A stretch of DNA of 64,000 nucleotides, taken from contig NZ_OZ075108.1 of the NCBI RefSeq assembly GCF_964186625.1, positions 1,488,001 through 1,552,000 of the forward strand. The letters are read 5' to 3'. The notes beneath the pieces were generated by a model, which ran no database searches, had not been told where the DNA came from, and saw only the letters and a program-made list of their open reading frames with translations. Each line of letters begins with the position of its first letter. Position 1 is the first letter of the stretch. Made by a program: the position numbers and the translations under genes. This document shows, in pieces, positions 45,792-54,711 of this stretch. Origin of the DNA: Asticcacaulis sp. MM231. GTDB lineage: Bacteria > Pseudomonadota > Alphaproteobacteria > Caulobacterales > Caulobacteraceae.

Positions 45792-46829
45792 ATGCTGTCA
45801 AAGAGGTCTTTGCTGGGGTCATTACTGGCCGGAACAGGGGCCGCGGCGGCGGGCATGAGTTTCACCGGCGGGGCTTCGGCCCAAGCCCAGCGCTTGCGTT
45901 TCTACAATTGGGATACCTATATCGGCGCCACGACCCTGGCCGACTTCAAGGCCGCTACCGGCGTCGAGGTCGAGATGTCGCTGTTCGCCAGTAATGACGA
46001 ACTGTTCTCGCGTATCGCCGGAAATGGTGCGGCTTACGATGTCATCGTGCCGTCGAGCGACTATATCACGCGCATGGTTGAGCGCGGCTTGCTGACCACG
46101 CTCGATCACAGCCGCTTGCCCAACCTCGCCAATATGGCGCCGCCCTTCCGCGATCCCTCCTACGATCCGGACTGCGCGCACAGCGTGCCCTATACCTGGC
46201 TGGTGCTCGGGCTGGGTTTCCGCAAATCGGCGATGAAGGGCTATGTGCCGCCCAATTCGTGGAAATGGGTCTTTGAGTCCGATCGTTACAGCATGGCGTG
46301 GCTGAGTGAGCCGGCTGATATGATGCGGCTCGGCGCCAAATATCTCGGTTTCAATCCCAATGCCCTGACGCTCAAGGAGATTGAGAAGGTCGAGAAACTG
46401 CTGGCAAGGCAGGCAAAGCACGTAAAGGCCTTCCATCACGATGACGGCCAGGACATGCTGCTGGCCAAAGAGGTCGATATTGTCATCGAATATAATGGCG
46501 ATATCGCGCAGGTCATGACCGAGGATAGTGACCTTGATTTTCTGGTGCCGAAAGAGGGCAGTTTAAGAACCGCCGATGGCTGGGCCATCCCGAAGAGCGC
46601 CACCAATCCGGACGCTGCCTATCAGTTCCTCAACTACATGATGGACGCGCAGGTGGGGGCGGATATCAGCCAGACCATCCTCTACCCGACGCCGAACGAA
46701 GCCGCACGGTCGCGGACCAGGGACTCCTACCGCAACAATCAGGCGATCTTTCCGCAAGGCGGTATGTCGTTAAGCGACTTCGCGCGCTGGCCGGGTGCTG
46801 CAACGCAGCAGGCTCTAGCAGTCTGCTGA
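45792..46829 (+). CDS. Polyamine ABC transporter substrate-binding protein, 3' end replaced by IS insertion
   Basis: 345-residue PotD/PotF-type periplasmic binding protein with a Tat-like signal (SKRSLLGSLLAG ending near GASAQ). Core motifs match its paralogue at 48347: FYNWDTYIGATTLADFK, PYTWLVLGLGFRK, NSWKWVFESDR and VIEYNGDIAQVMTEDSD. An IS5-type element has entered after codon CTA at 46815, so the protein ends LAVC inside the element. Joining the flanks at the CTAG duplication restores an in-frame ending EEAFARVRLAAGR, which matches the paralogue's EEAVTRMRAS. Only about 13 terminal residues are lost, so it may still work. Confidence 0.9.
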   Translation: MLSKRSLLGSLLAGTGAAAAGMSFTGGASAQAQRLRFYNWDTYIGATTLADFKAATGVEVEMSLFASNDELFSRIAGNGAAYDVIVPSSDYITRMVERGLLTTLDHSRLPNLANMAPPFRDPSYDPDCAHSVPYTWLVLGLGFRKSAMKGYVPPNSWKWVFESDRYSMAWLSEPADMMRLGAKYLGFNPNALTLKEIEKVEKLLARQAKHVKAFHHDDGQDMLLAKEVDIVIEYNGDIAQVMTEDSDLDFLVPKEGSLRTADGWAIPKSATNPDAAYQFLNYMMDAQVGADISQTILYPTPNEAARSRTRDSYRNNQAIFPQGGMSLSDFARWPGAATQQALAVC

Positions 46830-48093
46830 AAAACCTCTGGTCATTTTGATTTTGCCGTGATTCCCTTCTTGAGCGAGAAGGAGCAACCAATGCGTGGCGA
46901 GTTTCGGGATCAGGGCGGATTATTTTCGTACATATCGTTGGAAGAACGCGTTCCGGATACGCATCCTCTTCGCAAGGTTCGTGAGTTGGTTCGCTCGGTT
47001 CTGGTCGACCTGAACGCGGACTTTTCGGCGATGTATTCTGAGGAAGGGCGCCCTTCCATTCCACCGGAACAGTTACTGAGCGCCTTGCTTCTGCAGGTGT
47101 TCTACGGCGTCCGCTCGGAACGCCAGTTGATGGAGCAGTTGGATTACAACCTTCTGTTTCGATGGTTCGTGGGCTTGTCACCCGACGCGGCTGTGTGGGT
47201 GGCGACGACATTCACCAAGAACCGTGAGCGCCTGCAGAAGGGTGATGTTTTTACGAAGTTCATGACGGCCTTGCTGTGCCACCCAAAGGTTACGCCCTTA
47301 CTCTCGGACGAGCATTTCTCAGTGGATGGCACGCTGATTGAAGCCTGGGCTTCGTTCAAGAGCTTCAAGCCGAAGGACGGGCCGGACGATACGGACGGGT
47401 CTGACTTCCATAATCAGAAACGCGGCAATGACACCCACGTCTCGACGACCGATGGCGACAGCCGCTTGTACCGCAAGGCTCAGGGCCGTGAAGCGAAGCT
47501 GTGCTACATGGGCCACGCGCTGATGGAGAACCGCAACGGACTGGCGGTTGGTAGCGTTGTCACCCAAGCCACCGGCACGGCCGAGCGCGAGGCATCCGAA
47601 GCCATGCTGGCGGTTAGGGTCAAGCACACCGGCAAGCCGGCGACCGTAGGCGAAGACAAGGCTTATGATGTCGCTGCACATGGCGAAGCCTTACGCAATC
47701 TTGGCGTGGAGCCGCATGTCGCCCGTAATAACGCCACGACTAAAACCGGCAAGACCAGAACGACCATCATCGACGATGAAACGGCCGCCAGCGATGGCTA
47801 CGCAATGTCACAGACCCGGCGAAAGATGATCGAGTGCATCTTCGGTTGGGGCAAGCAGCACGGCACGATGCGTAAGACAAAGCATCGCGGCCTTGAAGCT
47901 GTAGCTGGAGATTTTCTGCTCAATCTCATAGCCTACAACCTCATCCGGATACCCAAGTTGCTAACCGCATAGGAGAGGTCCGTCTAAATTTAGGAAAGCA
48001 ACAAAAACAACAACGAATGAAGACACATAAAAGACCAAGAGACTTACGCAAAAATGCGGAAAGGCCAAAGGCAAAGCCTTTTTCAGCAGACTG
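46819..48093 (+). mobile_element. IS5-family insertion sequence (1275 bp)
   Basis: Terminal inverted repeats of 15 exact bases, CAGTCTGCTGAAAAA, begin at 46819 and, reversed, end at 48093. One transposase gene fills most of it. The CTAG duplication and perfect ends suggest a recent, possibly active insertion. It lies in the 3' end of the first potF-type gene and separates the catabolic operon from the transporter operon. Confidence 0.95.
46890..47972 (+). CDS. IS5-family transposase
   Basis: 360 residues from the ATG at 46890 (MRGEFRDQGGLFSYI), with AAGGAG 6 bases upstream; a GTG further up is less likely. DDE-type catalytic positions are visible: Asp in FSVDGTLIEAW, Asp in GEDKAYDVAAHG, and Glu in RKMIECIFGWGKQHG. 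It is full length with no disruption, so the element may be mobile. Confidence 0.94.
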   Translation: MRGEFRDQGGLFSYISLEERVPDTHPLRKVRELVRSVLVDLNADFSAMYSEEGRPSIPPEQLLSALLLQVFYGVRSERQLMEQLDYNLLFRWFVGLSPDAAVWVATTFTKNRERLQKGDVFTKFMTALLCHPKVTPLLSDEHFSVDGTLIEAWASFKSFKPKDGPDDTDGSDFHNQKRGNDTHVSTTDGDSRLYRKAQGREAKLCYMGHALMENRNGLAVGSVVTQATGTAEREASEAMLAVRVKHTGKPATVGEDKAYDVAAHGEALRNLGVEPHVARNNATTKTGKTRTTIIDDETAASDGYAMSQTRRKMIECIFGWGKQHGTMRKTKHRGLEAVAGDFLLNLIAYNLIRIPKLLTA

Positions 48094-48097
48094 CTAG

Positions 48098-48138
48098 AGG
48101 AAGCCTTTGCGCGGGTTCGGCTGGCGGCCGGGCGCTAA
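48098..48138 (+). pseudogene. Detached 3' remnant of the first potF-type gene
   Basis: Forty-one bases to the right of the IS. With the G at 46818 they read EEAFARVRLAAGR and a TAA stop in the frame of the gene at 45792. They correspond to the terminal helix of the intact paralogue (EEAVTRMRAS). Confidence 0.85.
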
Positions 48139-48218
48139 TCTGCTGCAATGCGGTGCTGTGTGATCGCCTCGCGCGTCATTTGAGAGACTTAAGTGACATA
48201 TTCTTAACAATTGTTCAT

Positions 48219-48230
48219 TTGTGATCACAT
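48219..48230. promoter_or_regulatory. Regulon operator copy 3 (TTGTGATCACAT)
   Basis: 11 of 12 bases match the palindrome; the TGTGATCACA core is intact. It lies 117 bases upstream of the second potF-type gene, in the leader of the transporter operon. No clear -35/-10 pair was identified around it. Confidence 0.75.
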
Positions 48231-48346
48231 TTTGGGATTGACAGCCGTCGCGTCCCGTATTCCTCTCAAGGTCCGGGGTTTCCCACCACACCATATATCG
48301 CCCTCAAGCAACGACGTGACAGGGCAAGCAAACTGGAGACTGGCTT

Positions 48347-49453
48347 ATGAGTTCAAGAACTTCAAGACGCTCGCTTTTGACAGCCCTTGGGGCTGCCGCC
48401 GTGGGGATCAGCTTTGGTGCCGCCGGCTGCTCGAAGCACGGTGAAAAGGCCGGTGGGGCCTCCGCGGAAGAGCCGACGCTGAACTTCTACAACTGGGACA
48501 CCTATATCGGTGAAACCACTCTGGCCGACTTCAAGGGCGCCAGTGGCATCGACGTCAAGATGACCCTCTTCGCCACCAATGACGAACTGTTCGCCAAGAT
48601 GAAGACCGGCAATTCCGGCTATGACGTCATCGTGCCGTCGAACGATTTCGTGACGCGCCTGTCGGAATCGGGCCTGCTGCTGCCGCTCGATCACGCCAAG
48701 CTGCCGAACCTCAAGAACATCGATCCGGCCTTCATGAACCCCGACTACGACCCGGGCCGCAAATGGTCGGTGCCCTATACCTGGCTGGTGCTTGGCATCG
48801 GCTATCGCAAGTCGAAGATGAAGGATATGGGGGGCGGCAACAAGATCCCCAACTCGTGGAAATGGGTGTTCGATTCCGACCTCTACAAGGGCAAGATTGC
48901 TCTCCTGTCAGAAGCCGGCGACCTGATGCGCCTGGCCGCGAAATATCAGGGCCATTCGGTCAACGGCATTACGCCGGAGATCATTGCCAGCGTCGAGAAG
49001 ATGCTGACCAAGCAAAAGCCCAATGTCCACGCCTTCCACAGCGACGATGGCCAGGATATGCTGCTGTCGAAGGAAGTCGATATCGTCATCGAATATAATG
49101 GCGACATCGCGCAGGTCATGACCGAGGACAAGGATATCGATTTCGTTATCCCGAAGGAAGGCAGCCAGCTTAATTCGGACACCTGGTGTATCCCGAAGGA
49201 CGCCCCACGGCCTGACAACGCGCACAAGTTTATCAACTACATGATGGACGCCCAGGCCGGTGCTGAAATCTACAAGACGATCCTTTACCCGACGCCGAAC
49301 GCCGCCGCCAAGGCGCTGATGCCGGACAGCTACAAGAACAATCCGGTCATCTTCCCGCCGGCTGATCTGCTGGCCAAGTGCGAATACGCCAAGTTCGATC
49401 AGAAAACGGCTTCCGAGTTTGAAGAAGCCGTGACGCGCATGCGCGCCAGCTAA
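48347..49453 (+). CDS. potF: Polyamine ABC transporter substrate-binding lipoprotein
   Basis: 368-residue PotD/PotF-type binding protein. It carries an RR motif (RTSRRSLLTALG) followed by a lipobox ending AAGC, so it is probably a membrane-anchored lipoprotein, unlike the truncated paralogue upstream. Motifs include NFYNWDTYIGETT, VPYTWLVLGIGYRKS, NSWKWVFDSD and SYKNNPVIFPP. It is first in the transporter operon, preceded by GGAG and operator copy 3. The ligand is probably putrescine, but specificity cannot be read from sequence alone. Confidence 0.92.
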   Translation: MSSRTSRRSLLTALGAAAVGISFGAAGCSKHGEKAGGASAEEPTLNFYNWDTYIGETTLADFKGASGIDVKMTLFATNDELFAKMKTGNSGYDVIVPSNDFVTRLSESGLLLPLDHAKLPNLKNIDPAFMNPDYDPGRKWSVPYTWLVLGIGYRKSKMKDMGGGNKIPNSWKWVFDSDLYKGKIALLSEAGDLMRLAAKYQGHSVNGITPEIIASVEKMLTKQKPNVHAFHSDDGQDMLLSKEVDIVIEYNGDIAQVMTEDKDIDFVIPKEGSQLNSDTWCIPKDAPRPDNAHKFINYMMDAQAGAEIYKTILYPTPNAAAKALMPDSYKNNPVIFPPADLLAKCEYAKFDQKTASEFEEAVTRMRAS

Positions 49454-49460
49454 GAAACAG

Positions 49461-49493
49461 GTGCGTCCCGAGTGATCGGGACGCACTTTTTTT
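49461..49493 (+). terminator. Intra-operon terminator/attenuator after potF
   Basis: A perfect 10-base stem (GTGCGTCCCG/CGGGACGCAC, 49461-49486) is followed by seven T. It lies between the binding-protein gene and the permease genes, so it probably lets the binding protein be made in excess over the membrane components. Confidence 0.9.
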
Positions 49494-49514
49494 GTTCAGT
49501 ATTGAGGGGATAAG

Positions 49515-50411
49515 ATGGAACAGAGTTGGCGACAGGCGAAAACTATTTTCGTGACCATGATCAGCGCGCCGCTGTTCTGGCTTGTCTTCTTTTTCTTCAT
49601 TCCGCTGGGCATTGTGTGGCTCTACAGCTTCGGTGAAAACCGTGGCCTGATCGATATCGCCTTTACCGGCACCTGGTCCAACTATGCTCACGCCCTGGAT
49701 GATCCCTATCCGGGCATTTTCTGGAAATCGATCTGGATCGCCGGACTTACGACCTTTCTTTGCCTTGTCATCGGCTTCCCGGTGGCCCTGGCCATCACCT
49801 TTGCGCCCGACAAGGCGAAATCCTGGCTACTTCTGGCGGTGATGCTGCCGTTCTGGACCAATCTGCTGATCCGCACATACGCCCTGATCGCCGTTTTGCG
49901 CACCGAGGGCTATGTCAACATGACCTACCACTGGCTGTTCGATCTGACCAACAAGGTGGCGGGTGGCGCGCTGGGCGACTTCACGCCGCTGGCCTTGCTG
50001 CACAATAATTTCGCCGTCGTTTTCGGTCTGGTCTTCGTCAACCTGCCGTTCATGATCCTGCCGCTCTATTCGACGCTCGACCGCATGGATCGCTCGCTGC
50101 TGGAGGCCTCGCTTGACCTTGGTGCCGGTCACATCAGCACCCTGTTCAATGTTGTGGTGCCGTTGGCGGGCGCAGGCATCATGTCGGGCATTCTGATCAC
50201 CTTCATCCCGGCGCTGGGCTCCTATCTGACACCTGACCTGCTCGGCGGACCGGATTCGCAGATGATCGCCAACATCATCGAGAGCCAGTTCAAACGCGCC
50301 AACAACTGGCCGTTCGGCGCCGCGCTCAGCTTTATTCTGGTCTATCTGACTTTTATCGGCATCGCCTTGCAGGGCCTTATTGAACGCAAGGACAAGGGGA
50401 GGGCCGCCTGA
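49515..50411 (+). CDS. potH: Polyamine ABC transporter permease, PotH/PotB type
   Basis: 298 residues with six membrane helices and the EAA loop, here SLLEASLDLGAGHISTLFNV, that contacts the ATPase. First permease of the importer. Its stop shares one base with the start of the next permease gene (TGATG), so they are coupled. Confidence 0.93.
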   Translation: MEQSWRQAKTIFVTMISAPLFWLVFFFFIPLGIVWLYSFGENRGLIDIAFTGTWSNYAHALDDPYPGIFWKSIWIAGLTTFLCLVIGFPVALAITFAPDKAKSWLLLAVMLPFWTNLLIRTYALIAVLRTEGYVNMTYHWLFDLTNKVAGGALGDFTPLALLHNNFAVVFGLVFVNLPFMILPLYSTLDRMDRSLLEASLDLGAGHISTLFNVVVPLAGAGIMSGILITFIPALGSYLTPDLLGGPDSQMIANIIESQFKRANNWPFGAALSFILVYLTFIGIALQGLIERKDKGRAA

Positions 50412-51286
50412 TGACCTCGACCACCACCGCAAAAATACGAAAGATACCACCCGGACCGCTCGAATATCTGCGCCGCTGGCCGCTGCAGGCCTGGCTGGTA
50501 CTCGTCGGCATCTTCCTCTACGCCCCGCTCGTCAGCCTGATGGCGTTCAGTTTCAACGATTCCAAGCGCAATATCGTCTGGCAGGGCTTCACGCTGAAAT
50601 ACTACGTGAAGGCGCTGAACAACGACAGCCTAATCACCGCCTTCGGTAATTCGATGACGATTGCGCTATGCTCGACCGTCATCTCGGTGGTTATCGGCGC
50701 CATGGCCGCTATCGTTTTGTGGCGTTTCCGCTTCGTCGGTAAGACGGCCTTCAATGCCGGCCTGGCCATCCCGATCGTCGTGCCCGAAATCTGCATGGGC
50801 GTGGGGATGCTGGTCTTTTTCGCCAAGGTACTGCCATGGCCGCATAACCTGCCGTGGCCGCTCGATCTCGGTAATATCATCATCGCCCACGTCTCCTTCT
50901 CCTTCCCGTTTGTCGCCGTCGTGGTGCGTGCGCGTCTGGCGTCGTTCAACCGTGAACTGGAAGAGGCCGCCAAGGACCTCGGCGCCTCGGAATTCCGCGC
51001 CCTGATGGATGTGGTGGTGCCGCATATTCAGCCGTCGCTGATCGCCGGTGGCCTGCTGGCCTTTACCCTGTCGCTCGATGATTTCGTCATCACCTTCTTC
51101 ACGGCGGGGCCGGATACCATCACCTTCCCGGTTAAGGTCTACTCCATGGTGCGTTTCTCGGTTACGCCCGAGGTCAACGCCGCCTCGACCATCCTCATCG
51201 TGATCACCGTCCTGCTCACCTTCCTCGCGCTTAAATTCCAGGGCTCCGGCGCCCTGACCGCCGGTCACGGCGCAGACGATAAATAG
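50411..51286 (+). CDS. potI: Polyamine ABC transporter permease, PotI/PotC type
   Basis: 291 residues, six membrane helices, EAA loop ELEEAAKDLGASEFRALMDV. It is the second permease and pairs with PotH. The ATPase gene follows after 7 bases. Confidence 0.93.
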   Translation: MTSTTTAKIRKIPPGPLEYLRRWPLQAWLVLVGIFLYAPLVSLMAFSFNDSKRNIVWQGFTLKYYVKALNNDSLITAFGNSMTIALCSTVISVVIGAMAAIVLWRFRFVGKTAFNAGLAIPIVVPEICMGVGMLVFFAKVLPWPHNLPWPLDLGNIIIAHVSFSFPFVAVVVRARLASFNRELEEAAKDLGASEFRALMDVVVPHIQPSLIAGGLLAFTLSLDDFVITFFTAGPDTITFPVKVYSMVRFSVTPEVNAASTILIVITVLLTFLALKFQGSGALTAGHGADDK

Positions 51287-51293
51287 GGGTCCC

Positions 51294-52424
51294 ATGTCCG
51301 CTCAACCGATCATCAGCTTTCAGAATGTCAGCAAACGCTTCGGCAAGACGACCGCCGTCGACGATGTGTCCCTAACCATCCATGAGGGCGAATTCTTTTC
51401 GCTGCTTGGGCCTTCGGGCTGTGGCAAGACCACGCTCCTGCGCATGTTGGCCGGCTTTGAAATGCCGACCGAAGGGCATATTCTGATTGATGGCAAGGAT
51501 GTCAGCCTGACGCCGCCGAACCAGCGTCCGGTCAATATGGTGTTCCAGTCCTATGCTGTCTTTCCGCACATGACCGTACTCGACAATGTTGCCTACGGCC
51601 TGAAAATGGACGGGGTAGGGTCATCTGAACGCCGTGACCGCGCCGAAGAAGCGCTGGGCCTCGTGCAACTGGCCGGCTTTGGTGCGCGCAAGCCCGATCA
51701 GTTGTCGGGCGGTCAACGTCAGCGCGTGGCTCTGGCGCGGGCGCTGGTGAAGAAGCCTCGCGTCCTGCTGCTTGATGAACCCCTGTCGGCGCTTGACGCC
51801 AAGCTGCGCGACGCCATGAGGTCGGAACTGACCAGCCTGCAACAGAGGGTCGGCATCACCTTCATTATGGTCACGCACGATCAGGACGAGGCCCTGGCCA
51901 TGGCGACGCGCTGTGCGGTCATGAACCGCGGCCTGCTGCAACAGGTGGCGACGCCGTCTGATCTGTACGAATTCCCCAATTCGCGCTTCGTGGCCGATTT
52001 CATCGGCAGCGTGAACATGTTCGAGGGCACGCTCGATGTCGACGAGCCCGATCATGCCATCGTCAACACGACCGAGGCCGGGCCGGTCTATCTCGATCAC
52101 GGCGTCACTGGCGCCACGGGCACAACGGTCTGGGCGGCCGTGCGTCCGGAAAAGATCGAGATGCACAAGCGCACTGAAACGCCGCCCCAAAATCTCCCTC
52201 CAAAGGTCGATGATGCGCCGGAAGGCTATAATGTCATCGCTGGCGTGGTGAAGCACATGGTCTATCTCGGGTCTGAGACCAATTACGAGGTCGAGATTGC
52301 GGGGGGCAAGCTGATCAAGGTGGTGCGCCCCAACCTGACGCGCTGGGATCAGGAAGACTTTGAACTGGGTGAGCCGGTATGGGTCAGTTTCCACGCCTGC
52401 TCGCCGGCGGTGTTGCTGAGCTGA
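51294..52424 (+). CDS. potG: Polyamine ABC transporter ATP-binding protein
   Basis: 376-residue ATPase with Walker A GPSGCGKTT, Q-loop FQSYAVFP, signature LSGGQRQRVALARAL, Walker B LLLDEPLSALD and the switch histidine in VTHDQDEA. The C-terminal regulatory TOBE-type domain (about 240-376) is present. It energises uptake through PotH/PotI. Its TGA shares a base with the ATG of puuD (TGATG). Confidence 0.95.
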   Translation: MSAQPIISFQNVSKRFGKTTAVDDVSLTIHEGEFFSLLGPSGCGKTTLLRMLAGFEMPTEGHILIDGKDVSLTPPNQRPVNMVFQSYAVFPHMTVLDNVAYGLKMDGVGSSERRDRAEEALGLVQLAGFGARKPDQLSGGQRQRVALARALVKKPRVLLLDEPLSALDAKLRDAMRSELTSLQQRVGITFIMVTHDQDEALAMATRCAVMNRGLLQQVATPSDLYEFPNSRFVADFIGSVNMFEGTLDVDEPDHAIVNTTEAGPVYLDHGVTGATGTTVWAAVRPEKIEMHKRTETPPQNLPPKVDDAPEGYNVIAGVVKHMVYLGSETNYEVEIAGGKLIKVVRPNLTRWDQEDFELGEPVWVSFHACSPAVLLS

Positions 52425-53173
52425 TGAAGCCCATTGTCGGCATCATGGCGTGCAATCGCACGGTCGGGGTGGAAAACGCTCACGCGGTGATGGAGCGCTA
52501 TGTCCGCGCTGCCGTGACCTATGGCGATTGCCATGCCCTGCTGATCCCGCCCATGGTCGACGGCTTTTCATCGGGCGCCTTGACGGCACGGCTGGACGGT
52601 CTGATGCTGACCGGCTCACCTTCCAATGTGCACTCCAATCTTTATGGCAGCGAAGGCGGCGATGGCCCTTTCGATGAAGGCCGTGACGCCGTGTCGCTCG
52701 GCATGATCGAATGTATGGTGACCATGGGCAAGCCGGTGTTCGGTATCTGCCGTGGCTTTCAGGAGATCAATGTCGTTCTCGGCGGCTCCTTGCGCCGCGA
52801 TGTTGGCTATGGCGCGGAAAACGGGGCCAATGGCATCAGCCACCATGCGCCGGACGGCACGGCCTTTGATCAGCAGTTCGAGCATGTCCATGAGGTCGAG
52901 CTGATAGAGGGTGGTGTGCTCGAAGGCGTCTACGGCAGTGATCACTTGCGCGTCAATTCCGTGCACTATCAGGGTGTTGATCGGCTTGGCGAAGGCCTGA
53001 TGGTCGAGGCGGTTGCGCCCGATGGACTGATCGAGGCGTTCAGCGCCAATATCGCCGGCTGTCAGGTTCTGGGTGTGCAATGGCATCCGGAATGGCAGGC
53101 GGACCGGCATCCGGAAAGCCAGGCCTATTTTCACATGATGGGGCAGGTCCTGCGCGGTATGCCTCTGCGTTGA
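52424..53173 (+). CDS. puuD: Gamma-glutamyl-GABA hydrolase, PuuD-like
   Basis: 249-residue class I glutamine amidotransferase-fold hydrolase (peptidase C26 type). The nucleophile is Cys109 in FGICRGFQEIN, with His/Glu in QWHPEWQ. It releases GABA and glutamate from gamma-glutamyl-GABA. The start at 52424 is coupled to potG. Its place in the transporter operon ties uptake to degradation. Confidence 0.93.
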   Translation: MKPIVGIMACNRTVGVENAHAVMERYVRAAVTYGDCHALLIPPMVDGFSSGALTARLDGLMLTGSPSNVHSNLYGSEGGDGPFDEGRDAVSLGMIECMVTMGKPVFGICRGFQEINVVLGGSLRRDVGYGAENGANGISHHAPDGTAFDQQFEHVHEVELIEGGVLEGVYGSDHLRVNSVHYQGVDRLGEGLMVEAVAPDGLIEAFSANIAGCQVLGVQWHPEWQADRHPESQAYFHMMGQVLRGMPLR

Positions 53174-53193
53174 TCGCGCTTTGTTGATGCAAA

Positions 53194-53207
53194 ATTGTGA
53201 TCACAAT
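53194..53207. promoter_or_regulatory. Regulon operator copy 4 (ATTGTGATCACAAT)
   Basis: Perfect 14-base palindrome 111 bases before the aminotransferase start at 53305. It overlaps a candidate -10 (AATTGT, 53193-53198) spaced 17 bases from TTGATC at 53170-53175. A second candidate promoter, TTGACT-17-GAAATA, follows it at 53210-53238. Confidence 0.85.
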
Positions 53208-53304
53208 ATTTGACTTTTGCCGTAATTTCGATGAAATAGGCGGTAATCATATCGCTATCGCTGCCGCTTTAAGGCTGAGCGAGCCCGCTTCGAGGAATTT
53301 CCGC

Positions 53305-54711
53305 ATGAACGCTCCCGCAAAACCGCCTGTGCGCAACTATGACATGAACGAGCTGAAGAAGCTCGACATGGCGCACCATCTGCCGGCGCAATCCGATTAC
53401 AAGCTCCAGCATGAACTGGGCGGCTCGCGCATCATCACCCGCGCCGACGGCGTCTTCATAACCGACGCTGAGGGCAAGTCCCTCCTCGACGGCATGGCCG
53501 GCCTGTGGTGCGTTAATGTCGGCTATGGCCGCGAGGAACTGGCCCGCGTCGCCTATGAGCAAATGCTGGAACTGCCCTACTACAACACCTTCTTCAAGAC
53601 GGCGACGCCGCCGCCGGTCAAACTGGCTGCCAAGATCGCCGAGAAGATGGCCCTGTCGAACCCCGATCTGACTCACGTCTTCTTCAACAGCTCCGGCTCC
53701 GAGGCCAACGACACCATCTTCCGTCTCGTGCGTTATTACTGGGAGCTCAAAGGTGAGCCGGAACGCACCGTCTTTATCTCGCGCAAGAACGCCTATCACG
53801 GCTCGACCGTCGCCGGCGCCTCGCTCGGCGGCATGACCTTCATGCACGCTCAAGGCGGCCTGCCGATTCCCGGCATCGAACACGTCGAGCAGCCTTACCA
53901 CTTCGGCGAAGGCTTCGGCGAAGATGAGGACGCCTTCGCCACCCGCGTCGCCAATTCGATCGAGGAGCGCATCCTGGCCGTCGGGCCGGAAAAGGTAGCC
54001 GCCTTTATAGGTGAGCCGGTGCAGGGCGCCGGTGGCGTTATTGTTCCGCCGGCCTCCTATTGGCCAAAGGTCGAGGCCATCTGCCGCAAATATGGCATCT
54101 TGCTGATCTGTGATGAAGTCATCTGCGGTTTTGGTCGTCTCGGCCATTGGTTCGGCCATCAGCATTATGGCATCAAGCCGGATCTGATCGCCATGGCCAA
54201 GGGCATGTCGTCGGGCTATCTGCCGATTTCGGCCGTGGGCGTGTCAAAAAAGATCGTCGATGTGTTGCTGGAAAAGGGCGGTGATTTTGTCCACGGCTAT
54301 ACCTATTCCGGCCACCCGACCTGTGCCGCCGTATCTCTGGCCAATATCGGGATCATGGAAAACGAAGGCCTGATCGAGCGCACGCGCGACGTGACAGGCC
54401 CCTATCTCGCCAAGGCTTTGAAGCGTCTGGATGCGCATCCGCTGGTGGGCGAAGCCCGGTCGCTCGGCCTGATCGGCGCCGTTGAGATCGTGTCTGAAAA
54501 GGGTACGAACAAACGCTTCAAGGGCGCGGAGGGTACCGCCGGTCCGATCGTGCGCGATCTTTGCATCAAAAACGGGCTGATGGTGCGTGGCATCCGCAAT
54601 TCCATCGTCATGTGTCCGCCGCTGATCATCACAGAGGCGGAGATCGACCAGATTGTCGATACCATCGAAAAGTCGCTCAACGAAGCCGAACCGATCCTGC
54701 GCGCCTTATGA
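53305..54711 (+). CDS. Class III aminotransferase, probably putrescine--pyruvate (SpuC-like)
   Basis: 468 residues from the ATG at 53305, with GAGGA 8 bases upstream; the longer frame crosses the operator and is rejected. Features: GLWCVNVGYGREEL, FNSSGSEANDTIFRLV, NAYHGSTVAGASLGG, DEVICGFGRLGHWFG and AMAKGMSSGYLPISA (Schiff-base lysine). The closest characterised type is SpuC, putrescine aminotransferase. It would provide a direct transamination branch beside the gamma-glutamyl route. Confidence 0.9.
   Translation: MNAPAKPPVRNYDMNELKKLDMAHHLPAQSDYKLQHELGGSRIITRADGVFITDAEGKSLLDGMAGLWCVNVGYGREELARVAYEQMLELPYYNTFFKTATPPPVKLAAKIAEKMALSNPDLTHVFFNSSGSEANDTIFRLVRYYWELKGEPERTVFISRKNAYHGSTVAGASLGGMTFMHAQGGLPIPGIEHVEQPYHFGEGFGEDEDAFATRVANSIEERILAVGPEKVAAFIGEPVQGAGGVIVPPASYWPKVEAICRKYGILLICDEVICGFGRLGHWFGHQHYGIKPDLIAMAKGMSSGYLPISAVGVSKKIVDVLLEKGGDFVHGYTYSGHPTCAAVSLANIGIMENEGLIERTRDVTGPYLAKALKRLDAHPLVGEARSLGLIGAVEIVSEKGTNKRFKGAEGTAGPIVRDLCIKNGLMVRGIRNSIVMCPPLIITEAEIDQIVDTIEKSLNEAEPILRAL

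Larger units (their letters stand above)
46815..48097. repeat. CTAG target-site duplication flanking the IS
   Basis: CTAG at 46815-46818 and at 48094-48097 directly border the element ends at 46819 and 48093. A 4-base YTAR target duplication is typical for the IS5 group. Removing the element and one copy restores the interrupted reading frame. Confidence 0.9.

Noticed and set aside
46857..46889. Upstream GTG start for the transposase
   Set aside because: The ATG at 46890 has a close AAGGAG site and the N-terminus usual for this family.
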